From: an uncultured Ruminococcus sp.
Lineage (GTDB): Bacteria; Bacillota; Clostridia; Oscillospirales; Ruminococcaceae
DNA length: 64,000 nt
Assembly: GCA_934474025.1 (NCBI GenBank)
Contig: CAKSMF010000007.1
Coordinates: 40,788-104,787 of the forward strand
Reading direction: 5' to 3'
Positions within the stretch are counted from its first letter, which is position 1. Each line of letters starts with the position of its first letter. Below are positions 33,327 through 42,314 of the stretch, piece after piece. Position numbers and translations under genes: made by a program. The notes beneath the pieces were generated by a model. That model worked only from the letters and a program-made list of their open reading frames with translations, had not been told where the DNA came from and ran no database searches.

Positions 33327-35333
33327 ATGCAGAGAATAGGAGTATTTGTCTGTCACTGCGGTACTAATATCGCCGCAACTGTAGACGTTAAAGCAGTTGC
33401 AGAGGCTCTCAGCCATGAATCCGGAGTAGTTATCTCTCAGGAATATCAGTATATGTGTTCTGAGGCTGGTCAGAATCTTATTAAAAATGCTATAAAAGAA
33501 CATTCACTCACAGGTGTTGTTGTATGTTCATGTTCACCACGTATGCATGAAAATACTTTCAGAAAAGCTGCTGCATCTGCTGGTCTTAACCCGTATCTCG
33601 TGGAAATCGCTAACATCAGAGAACAATGTTCATGGATTCACAAGGACATTGCAACTGCTACTGAAAAAGCTATTATCCTCGGAAAAGCTGCTGTTGCTAA
33701 GGTTCACCTTAATGCACCTCTTACAGCTGGTGAAAGCCCTGTTGCTAAAAGAGCTCTTGTTATTGGTGGCGGTATTGCCGGTATTCAGACCGCTCTTGAT
33801 ATCGCTGAAGCCGGATTTGAAGTAGACATCGTTGAAAAAGAAGCTACTATCGGCGGTAAAATGGCTCAGATTGATAAGACTTTCCCGACTCTTGACTGTG
33901 CTGCTTGTATCCTCACACCTAAAATGGTTGAGGCTTCCCAGAACGAAAAAATAACTATTCACTCATTCAGTGAAGTAAGTGCTGTAAAGGGATTCGTTGG
34001 TAACTTCACAGTTACAATCAAGAAAAAGACTCGTTTTGTTGATGAAACAAAGTGTACTGGTTGCGGACTTTGTACAGAAGTATGTCCTATGAAGAAAGTT
34101 CCTAATGCTTTCAATATGGGTCTTAATAACAGAAGTGCTATTTATATACCGTTTGCACAGGCTGTTCCAAAGGTTGCTACTATTGACCCTAATTACTGTC
34201 TTAAACTCAAGGGCGGTACTGTTAAGGAAAAAGTATGCGGTAAGTGTTCAACAGTTTGTAGTGCAGGTGCTATAAATTACAAGAAACAAGATGAATACAT
34301 TGAACAGAAATATGGTGCAATCGTTGTTGCAACAGGTTTCAATCCGATTAAACTTGATAAGTTTGATGAATTCGCTTATTCACAGTGTCCTGACGTTGTA
34401 ACTTCCCTTGAACTCGAAAGACTTATGAATGCTGCTGGTCCTAACGGCGGTACTCTCCTCAGACCTTCCGATAAAACTCACCCACACAGAATTGTTTTTG
34501 TACAGTGTGTAGGTTCAAGATGTGATGACAGCAAGGGCAAGCCTTACTGCTCAAAGATTTGTTGTATGTATACAGCTAAACACGCTATGCTTATCCGTGA
34601 GAAATATCCGGATACAGAAGTTTATGTATTCTACATAGATGTTCGTACTCCTGGTAAGAATTTTGATGAATTCTACCGCAGAGCCGTTGAACAGTACAAT
34701 GTTCATTATATAAAGGGTATGGTCGGCAAGGTTACTCCTAAGGCAAACGGAACTATTGATGTTCAGGCATCTGACCTTATTTCAAATGAACAGCTTCATA
34801 TTGATGCTGATATGGTTGTTCTTGCTACTGCCATTGAACCGGATAAAACTGCTCGTCCACTCGCTACAATGCTTACAACTCAGATGGATACAAATGATTT
34901 CTTCACAGAAGCTCATGCAAAGCTCCGTCCTGTTGAAAGTGCTACAGCTGGTATTTTCCTTTCAGGTGCTTGTCAAGGTCCTAAGGATATTCCTGAAACT
35001 GTTGCTCAGGCAAGTGCTGCCGCAGCTAAGGCTATCGGTCTTCTTGTAAAGAACAGTATCACTTGTAACCCATGTGTTGCTCATTCCAACGAGCTTATGT
35101 GTAACGGCTGTTCAGCTTGTGAAAAAGTTTGTCCTTATGGTGCTATCACTTATCAGGATAAGGAATTTAGAATGCCTAACCGTACAACAGCTATCAGACG
35201 TGTTGCAAGCGTTAACCCTGCTGTATGTCAAGGTTGTGGTGCTTGTACAGTTGCTTGTCCTTCAGGTGCTATGGACCTTAATGGTTTCTCTAACAGTCAG
35301 ATTATGGCGGAGGTAGACGCAATATGCAAGTAA
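33327..35333 (+). CDS. hdrA: Heterodisulfide reductase-like subunit HdrA, flavin electron-bifurcating centre
   Basis: 668 residues, the usual HdrA length. It has an N-terminal cysteine-bearing domain, a Rossmann FAD site IGGGIAGIQTALDIAEAG (near residue 150) followed by the HdrA-specific LDCAACILTPKMV, an inserted ferredoxin motif CTGCGLCTEVCPM, and two C-terminal 4Fe-4S motifs CNGCSACEKVCPYG and CQGCGACTVACPSG. In characterised complexes the HdrA flavin splits an electron pair between a high- and a low-potential acceptor (ferredoxin). RBS AAGGAGGAG. It overlaps flxD by 10 bases. Confidence 0.92.
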   Translation: MQRIGVFVCHCGTNIAATVDVKAVAEALSHESGVVISQEYQYMCSEAGQNLIKNAIKEHSLTGVVVCSCSPRMHENTFRKAAASAGLNPYLVEIANIREQCSWIHKDIATATEKAIILGKAAVAKVHLNAPLTAGESPVAKRALVIGGGIAGIQTALDIAEAGFEVDIVEKEATIGGKMAQIDKTFPTLDCAACILTPKMVEASQNEKITIHSFSEVSAVKGFVGNFTVTIKKKTRFVDETKCTGCGLCTEVCPMKKVPNAFNMGLNNRSAIYIPFAQAVPKVATIDPNYCLKLKGGTVKEKVCGKCSTVCSAGAINYKKQDEYIEQKYGAIVVATGFNPIKLDKFDEFAYSQCPDVVTSLELERLMNAAGPNGGTLLRPSDKTHPHRIVFVQCVGSRCDDSKGKPYCSKICCMYTAKHAMLIREKYPDTEVYVFYIDVRTPGKNFDEFYRRAVEQYNVHYIKGMVGKVTPKANGTIDVQASDLISNEQLHIDADMVVLATAIEPDKTARPLATMLTTQMDTNDFFTEAHAKLRPVESATAGIFLSGACQGPKDIPETVAQASAAAAKAIGLLVKNSITCNPCVAHSNELMCNGCSACEKVCPYGAITYQDKEFRMPNRTTAIRRVASVNPAVCQGCGACTVACPSGAMDLNGFSNSQIMAEVDAICK

Positions 35334-35770
35334 ATGATAATAAAGATTTTCAGCCCCTGATTGTAGCATTCTGCTGTAACTGGTGTTCATATGCAGGTGC
35401 AGACCTTTCAGGTACTAACAGACTGAATTACCCGACTAATGTAAAAATCATCAGAGTACCATGTTCATGCCGTGTAAACCCTATGTTCATTCTCAGAGCT
35501 TTCCAGAGAGGTGCAGACGGTGTTATTCTCTGTGGCTGTCACCCTGGCGACTGTCACTATACATCAGGCAACTACTTCACAAGAAGACGTATGACTCTTC
35601 TTTTCAGTATGCTTGATTTTCTCGGTATCGAACGTGACCGTACAAGAGTAGAATGGGTTTCCGCTGCTGAAGGTGCTAAGTTCGCTGCTACTATGAACGA
35701 ATTTACCGAAGCTGTAAAGAAACTCGGACCTAATCGCAGATTGGAGGACTTACGATGCAGGAAGCAATAA
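35324..35770 (+). CDS. flxD: MvhD/FlxD-like [2Fe-2S] subunit linking to HdrA
   Basis: 148 residues, hydrogenase iron-sulfur (MvhD) family. Cysteines lie in FCCNWCSYAG, VPCSCRV and LCGCHPGDCHY, the five-cysteine pattern of the family's 2Fe-2S site. MvhD or FlxD hands electrons from a hydrogenase or NADH module to HdrA. No hydrogenase large subunit is present here, so the FlxD role fits. It overlaps flxC by 16 bases. Confidence 0.85.
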   Translation: MQVNDNKDFQPLIVAFCCNWCSYAGADLSGTNRLNYPTNVKIIRVPCSCRVNPMFILRAFQRGADGVILCGCHPGDCHYTSGNYFTRRRMTLLFSMLDFLGIERDRTRVEWVSAAEGAKFAATMNEFTEAVKKLGPNRRLEDLRCRKQ

Positions 35771-36726
35771 TCAGCAAGGCTAAACAGTTGCTCGCTGATG
35801 GAACAGTCAACCGTGTTATCGGCTGGAAAAGAGGCGAATTCGCTTACGATATCACTCCGGCTGTTTTTGAAACTCCGGAAGAAATAGATGCTGATTTCGT
35901 TTATGACGATTTCACTTCTGCCAATGTTTCAAAGTATCTCGTCAAGGAAAGCAGAAAAGAAGGCAAAGTTCTTGTTTTCCTTAAACCTTGTGACACTTAC
36001 AGCCTTAATCAGCTTACTAAAGAACACCGTGTCAACCGTGACAACGTTTATGTTGTAGGTATTCAGAGCGAAGGCAAGCTTGATATTGAAAAAATTAAAT
36101 CAAAGGGTATTACAGGTATCACAGGAGTTGTAAGAGACGGAGATATTCTTAAAATAGATACTATCTACGGCGAAGAAACTATGCCTGTTTCTGATGCTAT
36201 GAGCAATAAGTGCCTTAGCTGTAAGAGCAAAAAACACGTTACTTATGATGAACTTATCGGAGAAGACGGAGAAGTTACAGATTCAAACCGTTTTGATATG
36301 GTAGAAAAACTTGAAAATATGACTTCACAGGAACGTTATGATTTCTGGAGAAATGAACTTTCAAAATGTATCCGCTGTAATGCCTGCCGTAACGTTTGTC
36401 CGGCTTGTACCTGTGAAAACTGCGTTTTTGATAACCCTAATTCAGGAGTATCAAACAAAGCTCCGGCTGACAGTTTTGAAGAAAATATGTTCCATATTAT
36501 CCGTGCTTTCCACGTTGCAGGAAGATGTACAGACTGCGGAGAATGTTCAAGAGTCTGTCCTCAGAATATTCCTCTTCATCTCCTTAACAGAAAGTTTATC
36601 AAGGATATCAACTCACTTTACGGTGAATATCAGGCAGGAGCTGATACCACTTCAAGAGCTCCTCTCAACGATTATACAAAGGAAGACTGTGAAGCAAGTA
36701 TAGTTCATGAAAGGGGTGTTGAGTAA
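35755..36726 (+). CDS. flxC: 4Fe-4S dicluster protein, FlxC-like
   Basis: 323 residues. An N-terminal domain with KPCDTYSLNQL and CLSCKSKK resembles the beta subunit of F420-hydrogenase/FdhB-like proteins. Then come C-x2-C-x2-C-x3-CP (CIRCNACRNVCPAC) near residue 205 and CTDCGECSRVCPQ near residue 260. Similar proteins form part of Flx NADH modules. GGAGG RBS lies inside flxD; the stop codon shares one base with flxB. Confidence 0.75.
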   Translation: MQEAIISKAKQLLADGTVNRVIGWKRGEFAYDITPAVFETPEEIDADFVYDDFTSANVSKYLVKESRKEGKVLVFLKPCDTYSLNQLTKEHRVNRDNVYVVGIQSEGKLDIEKIKSKGITGITGVVRDGDILKIDTIYGEETMPVSDAMSNKCLSCKSKKHVTYDELIGEDGEVTDSNRFDMVEKLENMTSQERYDFWRNELSKCIRCNACRNVCPACTCENCVFDNPNSGVSNKAPADSFEENMFHIIRAFHVAGRCTDCGECSRVCPQNIPLHLLNRKFIKDINSLYGEYQAGADTTSRAPLNDYTKEDCEASIVHERGVE

Positions 36727-37745
36727 TGCTTAAAATTTCTATTGAGAAACTTGATGATTTATTCAAGGCTGTTGCTGAAAAACAGACTCTCTATATTCCT
36801 GCTGACCGTAAGGACGGTGCTTCTGAATATACAAAGTATGAAAACGGCATGAAACTCAGCAAAAATCTGAATACACTCCGTAGTGCCAAGGATTTCTTCT
36901 TCCCTCAGACTGAAAATCTTGCTGATTTCAAAATGGAAGGCAAGAAAATTGAAGTTATTGACATTCGTGAAGAAGCTGAAGATTTCGTAGTTTTCGGCGT
37001 TCGTGCCTGCGATGCAAGAAGCTTTACTATTCTTGACAAAGTTTTCCTCAGTGACCCTGTTGACAGTTATTACAAAAACCGTCGTGAACACGGAACTGTT
37101 GTAACTATGGCTTGTACAAAACCAACTGAAACTTGTTTCTGCGGTACTTTCGGAATTGACCCGACTGAACCAGAGGGAGACGTTTCCTGCTGGTCCGACG
37201 GTGAAAGCATTTTCTTCAAGGCTAACAACGAAAAAGGGCAGAACTTTATTGATTCTGTTTCCGGTCTCCTTGAAGACGGTGATACAGCCAAGCTTGACGA
37301 AACAAAGGCTAAAACTAAGGAAATCCTTGGAAAACTTCCGCTTGCTAACCTCTCTACTGAAGCTTTCGGCGGAGACAAGCTTATGGAACACTTTAAGTCT
37401 GAAAAATGGGCTGAACTTTCTGAAAGCTGTTTAGGTTGCGGTACTTGTACTTTTGTTTGCCCTACTTGTCAGTGCTATGATATAAGAGACTTCAACACCG
37501 GTCACGGTATAAAACGTTTTCGTTGCTGGGACTCCTGTATGTACTCTGATTTCACTAAAATGGCTCACGGTAATATCCGTAATTCACAGCTTGAACGTTT
37601 CCGTCAGAGATTCATGCACAAGCTTGTATATTTCCCTTCAAACAATAATGGCGAATTTGGTTGCGTGGGCTGTGGAAGATGTCTTTCAAAATGTCCTATT
37701 TCAATGAATATCGTCAAGGTAATGAAAGCATTGGAGGTAAAGTAA
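36726..37745 (+). CDS. flxB: 4Fe-4S dicluster protein, FlxB-like (AsrA-related)
   Basis: 339 residues related to anaerobic sulfite reductase subunit A and FlxB. A central TCFCGTFG segment is followed by C-x2-C-x2-C-x3-CP as CLGCGTCTFVCPTCQC (near residue 236) and CVGCGRCLSKCP (near residue 317). It likely conducts electrons between the flavin subunit FlxA and FlxC/FlxD. It shares one base with flxA (TAATG). Confidence 0.75.
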   Translation: MLKISIEKLDDLFKAVAEKQTLYIPADRKDGASEYTKYENGMKLSKNLNTLRSAKDFFFPQTENLADFKMEGKKIEVIDIREEAEDFVVFGVRACDARSFTILDKVFLSDPVDSYYKNRREHGTVVTMACTKPTETCFCGTFGIDPTEPEGDVSCWSDGESIFFKANNEKGQNFIDSVSGLLEDGDTAKLDETKAKTKEILGKLPLANLSTEAFGGDKLMEHFKSEKWAELSESCLGCGTCTFVCPTCQCYDIRDFNTGHGIKRFRCWDSCMYSDFTKMAHGNIRNSQLERFRQRFMHKLVYFPSNNNGEFGCVGCGRCLSKCPISMNIVKVMKALEVK

Positions 37746-38587
37746 TGATTCATGATACATTAATTCCTTACATCGGAGTTGTTACCGATATAAGAGAGGA
37801 TACTCCTGATGTAAAAACTTTCAGAGTTAACGCTATTGCTGAAGACGGCACTATTGGTGGCAAGGTTTTTGAACATATGCCCGGTCAGTGTGCAATGCTT
37901 TCCATTCCTGGAGTAGGTGAGGGTATGTTTTCAATTACATCTTCCCCTACAAACAAGGAATTTATGGAATTCAGCATTAAAAAGTGCGGTTGCCTTACAA
38001 CATGGCTTCACGCTATGGAAGTAGGTCAGGAAATTACAATAAGAGGACCGTACGGAAATCATTTTCCTGTTGAAACAGAACTCAAAGGCAAAGATTTACT
38101 CTTTATTGCCGGTGGTATCGGTCTTGCTCCTCTGCGTTCAGTTATAAATTATGTTCGTGACAACCGTGCTAATTACGGTGATGTTCAGATTGTTTATGGT
38201 TCACGTTCAAAAGATGACCTCGTTGACTATCAGGAAATTATCAACGAATGGATGCAGGACGACGGAATCACAGTAAACCTTACTATCGACAGAGAACAAG
38301 AAGGCTGGGACGGTCATGTTGGCTTTGTTCCTAACTATGTAAAAGAACTTAATCCGTCACTCAGCAAAACTGTTCTTATATGCGGACCTCCGATTATGAT
38401 TAAATTCACTCTTGCTGGTCTTAAAGAACTTGGATTTACTGAAACACAGGTTTATACAACTATGGAACTTCGCATGAAGTGTGCTATCGGCAAGTGCGGA
38501 CGTTGCAATATCGGTGACAAGTACGTCTGCAAAGACGGTCCTGTATTCCGTTTCGACCAACTTGACGAACTGCCTGACGAATATTAA
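37745..38587 (+). CDS. flxA: FAD/NAD(P)H-binding oxidoreductase subunit, FlxA-like
   Basis: 280 residues of the ferredoxin-NADP reductase type (AsrB, PyrK relatives): FAD-binding FSITSSPTN, nucleotide-binding FIAGGIGLAPLRSVI, CGPPIMIK, and a C-terminal 2Fe-2S site in KCAIGKCGRCNIGDKYVC. This is the entry point for NADH. ATG 37745 has GGAGG 9 bases upstream; a longer frame from 37661 runs through the end of flxB and is not used. Confidence 0.85.
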   Translation: MIHDTLIPYIGVVTDIREDTPDVKTFRVNAIAEDGTIGGKVFEHMPGQCAMLSIPGVGEGMFSITSSPTNKEFMEFSIKKCGCLTTWLHAMEVGQEITIRGPYGNHFPVETELKGKDLLFIAGGIGLAPLRSVINYVRDNRANYGDVQIVYGSRSKDDLVDYQEIINEWMQDDGITVNLTIDREQEGWDGHVGFVPNYVKELNPSLSKTVLICGPPIMIKFTLAGLKELGFTETQVYTTMELRMKCAIGKCGRCNIGDKYVCKDGPVFRFDQLDELPDEY

Positions 38588-38602
38588 TAAGGAGTATTGA
38601 AC

Positions 38603-39286
38603 ATGGAAAATATGTTAAACGTTTACCTGTTTGGCAAAAAGTATCAGGTGCCGGCAGGACTGACTATAATGACGGCTATGGAATATGCCGGTTATGAACT
38701 CGTTAGAGGTTGCGGTTGCCGTAATGGTTTCTGCGGTGCTTGTGCTACTATCTACAGAATTAAAGACAAACAGGAACTTCATGCCTGTCTCGCTTGTCAG
38801 ACAGAAGTTCAGGAAGGTATGTATGTTGCTACACTTCCATTCTTCCCACTTGTAAAGCAGATTTACAATATCGAAGAAATTAAGCCTGACGCTCAGCTTA
38901 TGATGCAACTTTATCCTGAAATTTACAGCTGTATCGGTTGTAACGCTTGTACTAAGGCTTGTACTCAGGAACTCAATACAATGCAGTACATTGCTTATGC
39001 TCAGAGAGGCGAATTTGACAAGTGTGCTGAAGAATCATTTGACTGCGTAATGTGCGGTGTATGTTCTTCACGTTGCCCTGCCGGAATTTCTCACCCACAG
39101 GTTGCTATGCTTGCAAGAAGACTTAACGGTAAGTATATTGCTCCGAAATGTGAACACCTTGCTGACCGTGTAAATGAAATAAATGAAGGTATCTTTGATG
39201 AAAAAATTGCTGACCTCATGGCTAAGTCAGTTGATAACATCGAAGAAATCAAAGACCTTTACAATCATCGTGAGATTGAAAAGTAA
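38603..39286 (+). CDS. frdB: Fumarate reductase iron-sulfur subunit (TfrB/SdhB-like, no HdrB domain)
   Basis: 227 residues. N-terminal 2Fe-2S domain with C-x-C-x4-C-x2-C (GCGCRNGFCGAC) and a later CLAC, then two 4Fe-4S motifs CIGCNACTKAC and CVMCGVCSSRCP. The methanogen thiol:fumarate reductase TfrB has this layout plus a fused C-terminal HdrB-like CCG domain. Here that domain is absent, and a separate HdrB is encoded in the same operon. ATG 38603 follows GGAG by 8 bases; TTG 38597 is the alternative. No membrane anchor genes are present. Confidence 0.8.
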   Translation: MENMLNVYLFGKKYQVPAGLTIMTAMEYAGYELVRGCGCRNGFCGACATIYRIKDKQELHACLACQTEVQEGMYVATLPFFPLVKQIYNIEEIKPDAQLMMQLYPEIYSCIGCNACTKACTQELNTMQYIAYAQRGEFDKCAEESFDCVMCGVCSSRCPAGISHPQVAMLARRLNGKYIAPKCEHLADRVNEINEGIFDEKIADLMAKSVDNIEEIKDLYNHREIEK

Positions 39287-39298
39287 GGAGGAGCAGAA

Positions 39299-40903
39299 AT
39301 GTATAAAATTGATAAGCTTAATGAGCTTGCAAAGATAGTTGCAGCTAAAAGACCTGAAAATTCAGCTCTTGAACCAAGAAGAATGACTGCTGAAGAAAAA
39401 GATACTCTTCTTGCAGAATTTCACCCTGATTACAGACAAGACCAGTTCTGTACTCTTGAAGTAGGTGTAAACAAGGGCGGTAAAGTTCCTACACAGCTCG
39501 CTGAACTTCTTCAGGGTCACAGCAGAATCAATCCGGCTGATATAGACCTTTCAAATCCTGATTATGATACAGATGTACTTATCATCGGCGGCGGCGGTGC
39601 AGGTTCTTCATGTGCCATTGAAGCAGATGAAGCAGGCGTTAAAGCTATGATTGTTACAAAACTCCGTATCGGTGATGCAAATACAATGATGGCTGAAGGT
39701 GGTATTCAGGCTGCTGACAAGCCTAATGATTCTCCGGCTATCCATTATGTTGACGCTTTTGGTGGCGGTCACTTTGCAGCTAAACCTGAACTTGTAAAAA
39801 AACTGGTTACAAAAGCTCCGGAAGCTATTCAGTGGCTTAATAATCTCGGCGTTGAATTCGACAAAGAAGCAGACGGTACTATGATTACTACTCACGGCGG
39901 TGGTACTTCCAGAAAGAGAATGCACGCTGCTAAGGACTATTCCGGTGCTGAAATCATGAGAACTCTCCGTGATGAAGTTCTTAACAGAGGTATTCCTGTA
40001 ATTGATTTCACTTCTGCTGTTGAAATTATTCTTGACGAAAACGGCAAGGCTGCCGGTGCTGTTCTCATGAACATGGAAACTAAGGAACTCATGGTTGCAA
40101 GAGCTAAAACTGTTGTTATTGCTACAGGTGGTGCAGGAAGAATGCATTATCAGGGATTCCCGACTTCCAACCACTATGGTGCAACAGCTGACGGTCTTAT
40201 CCTTGGTTACAGAGTAGGTGCAAAGCTTCGTGATGTTGATACTCTCCAGTATCACCCGACAGGTACAGGATATCCTGAACAGATTTTCGGTGCATTGGTT
40301 ACTGAAAAGGTTCGTTCACTCGGTGCTAAACTCGTAAATATCGACGGTGAAGTTTTCATGCACCCACTTGAAACACGTGACGTAACTGCTGCTTCAATCA
40401 TTCGTGAATGCACAGCAAGAGACAAGGGCATTGAAACAAACCTCGGTAAAGCTGTATGGCTTGATACTCCTATGATTGAATACAAGAATGGTGAAGGTAC
40501 TATCGAAAAGAGAATTCCTGCAATGCTCAGAATGTTCGGTAAATATGGTATAGATATCCGTAAAGAACCTATCCTTGTTTATCCTACACTCCACTATCAG
40601 AACGGTGGTATTGATATCGATGATACTTGTGCTACTGCTGTTGAAAACCTCTTTGCAGCAGGTGAAGTTGCCGGCGGTATCCATGGCAGAAACAGACTTA
40701 TGGGTAACTCACTTCTCGATGTAATTGTATTCGGCAGAAACGCTGGTATTTATGCTGCTGCTAAGGCTAAGGAAACTGCTACTCCTGAAAATCTTACTCT
40801 TGAACACATCAATAAGTTTAATGCAGAACTTGAATCTGCCGGAGTTGATACAGGTAAAGTATCTCCTATGCTTCTCCCACATTATGCAAGAAAAGTAAAA
40901 TAA
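39299..40903 (+). CDS. frdA: Fumarate reductase flavoprotein subunit (soluble, TfrA/SdhA/NadB family)
   Basis: 534 residues. After a 90-residue N-terminal extension comes FAD-binding LIIGGGGAGSSCAIEADEAG-like sequence, then active-site elements THGGGTSRKRMH, QYHPTGTGYPEQ, LETRDV and HGRNRLMGNSLLDV. The covalent-FAD histidine of SdhA/FrdA is replaced: the position reads NTMMAEGG instead of HTxxAQGG, so FAD is probably non-covalent. Together with the operon this suggests a cytosolic fumarate reductase making succinate. NadB (aspartate oxidase) is less likely in this context. Confidence 0.82.
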   Translation: MYKIDKLNELAKIVAAKRPENSALEPRRMTAEEKDTLLAEFHPDYRQDQFCTLEVGVNKGGKVPTQLAELLQGHSRINPADIDLSNPDYDTDVLIIGGGGAGSSCAIEADEAGVKAMIVTKLRIGDANTMMAEGGIQAADKPNDSPAIHYVDAFGGGHFAAKPELVKKLVTKAPEAIQWLNNLGVEFDKEADGTMITTHGGGTSRKRMHAAKDYSGAEIMRTLRDEVLNRGIPVIDFTSAVEIILDENGKAAGAVLMNMETKELMVARAKTVVIATGGAGRMHYQGFPTSNHYGATADGLILGYRVGAKLRDVDTLQYHPTGTGYPEQIFGALVTEKVRSLGAKLVNIDGEVFMHPLETRDVTAASIIRECTARDKGIETNLGKAVWLDTPMIEYKNGEGTIEKRIPAMLRMFGKYGIDIRKEPILVYPTLHYQNGGIDIDDTCATAVENLFAAGEVAGGIHGRNRLMGNSLLDVIVFGRNAGIYAAAKAKETATPENLTLEHINKFNAELESAGVDTGKVSPMLLPHYARKVK

Positions 40904-40920
40904 TCAATTATGATTAACTA

Positions 40921-40955
40921 TAAACCGACGGGCATTTTATGTGTTCGTCGGTTTA
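40921..40955 (+). terminator. Hairpin after frdA, possible weak terminator
   Basis: TAAACCGACG and CGTCGGTTTA form a perfect 10-bp stem with a 15-base loop, but no T-run follows. It may cap the operon mRNA while allowing read-through into the transporter gene. Confidence 0.5.
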
Positions 40956-41033
40956 CGTAGTTATAGACAAATTGTGATATTGCATAAAAAAATTAATATA
41001 TTAAAACAAAATTTAACAAAAAGGTTGTGTATT

Positions 41034-42275
41034 ATGGAATTAATCTCGATAGGAAGTTTCTCCATTGCTATTAAGGAAATTACTTTCTTTATGTTTGCAG
41101 TACTTGCAATTACAACTATAGGATACCTGCTCGGCAGAATAACTGTTAAAGGTATTTCTCTTGGTACTGCCGGCGTATTTATTGTTTCACTCGTTTACGG
41201 CTGTTTATTGTATAGTCATCTTGGCGATAACCTCATGATTGGCGACACTACTTATATTAAAAACGCATTGAAAATTATTGAAAATCTGGGACTTATATTA
41301 TTTGTAACATCTGTCGGATTTATTGCAGGTCCGAGCTTTTTCGGAAACTTTAAAAGAAATTTCAAATCATATGTACTTCTTGCACTTATTATCATCGTTT
41401 CCGGCGGACTTGCCTGTGGTGCTTGCATTCTTATTGATAAAGGCATTTCCGGCGACCCTATTGAAAATATTTCAGCAATGTTTGTAGGACTCCTTTCAGG
41501 TTCTCTTACAAGTACACCAGCGTTTTCAGCAGCAAAAGCAACTGTTGCCAGCCGTCCTAACGGAGAACTCCTTGAGGACCTTGTAACAGTCGGATATGGT
41601 ATTGCATATCTTTTCGGTGTAATCGGTGTTGTATTCTTTGTTCAGCTTGTTCCGAAATTTGTAAAAGCTGATATGAAAGAAGAACGTGAAAAGCTTATCG
41701 CTGCTGATGCAAGTGGTTCAAGAAAAAAGAAAGAAAGAAAACTTATTGAAATGGACGATTTCGGATTAATGCCTTTTTCACTTGCAGCAATTATCGGTAT
41801 ATTTGTAGGTTCAATAAAAATCGGAAACTTCTCTCTTACAACAACAGGTGGTTGCCTGTTTGCATCACTCATATTCGGTCATTTCGGAAACTTTGGTGCT
41901 ATGTCGGTTACTCCTAAGGAAAGCACTCTTAAAGTTTTCAGAGAATTCGGACTTCTTCTTTTCCTTATCGGTGCGGGAATTTCCGGTGGTGCAAACTTCA
42001 TTCAGCACTTTAAAGCTGTTTACTTCCTCTATGGAATAATTATGACAATCGTTCCAATGGTTATTGGATTTATATTTGCAAAATATGTTCTCAAACTCAG
42101 CCTTCTTAATAACCTTGGTGCAATTACAGGCGGTATGACTTCTACTCCTGCTCTTGGTACTCTTATCAATACAGCGGGTACTGAAAATATAGCAGCAGCA
42201 TATGCTTCTACATATCCGATAGCACTTATCGCAGTAGTAATTGTTTCGCAGGTTTTGCTTATAATGTTTAAATAA
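41034..42275 (+). CDS. AspT/YidE (AAE) family carrier, possible succinate exporter
   Basis: 413 residues with about ten membrane helices in two repeats, each carrying a conserved glycine/threonine motif (GLLSGSLTSTPAF and GAITGGMTSTPALG). These GxxTSTPA sequences are typical of the aspartate:alanine exchanger family, to which the Corynebacterium succinate exporter SucE belongs. A central hydrophilic loop (ADMKEEREKL to RKKKERKL) replaces the TrkA-C domains of larger members. Position right after the fumarate reductase suggests dicarboxylate export. ATG 41034 is preceded by AAAAAGG. Confidence 0.75.
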   Translation: MELISIGSFSIAIKEITFFMFAVLAITTIGYLLGRITVKGISLGTAGVFIVSLVYGCLLYSHLGDNLMIGDTTYIKNALKIIENLGLILFVTSVGFIAGPSFFGNFKRNFKSYVLLALIIIVSGGLACGACILIDKGISGDPIENISAMFVGLLSGSLTSTPAFSAAKATVASRPNGELLEDLVTVGYGIAYLFGVIGVVFFVQLVPKFVKADMKEEREKLIAADASGSRKKKERKLIEMDDFGLMPFSLAAIIGIFVGSIKIGNFSLTTTGGCLFASLIFGHFGNFGAMSVTPKESTLKVFREFGLLLFLIGAGISGGANFIQHFKAVYFLYGIIMTIVPMVIGFIFAKYVLKLSLLNNLGAITGGMTSTPALGTLINTAGTENIAAAYASTYPIALIAVVIVSQVLLIMFK

Positions 42276-42281
42276 TAAAAA

Positions 42282-42314
42282 AAGCACGGACTATTAAATC
42301 CGTGCTTTCTTTTT
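42282..42314. terminator. Bidirectional terminator between the carrier gene and pyrE
   Basis: AAAGCACGGA and TCCGTGCTTT form a 10-bp stem with an 8-base loop, A-rich on the left and T-rich on the right. Serves both convergent genes. Confidence 0.85.

Noticed and set aside
36759..37391. 210-aa minus-strand frame opposite flxB
   Set aside because: Shadow frame for the same reasons; flxB has clear ferredoxin motifs.
37661..37744. 28-residue extension of the FlxA frame into flxB
   Set aside because: No RBS at its start, whereas ATG 37745 has GGAGG at good spacing and begins like the family.
39608..40255. 215-aa minus-strand frame opposite frdA
   Set aside because: Shadow of frdA: no RBS, Ser/Asn/Cys-rich composition of reversed codons, and no recognisable family.
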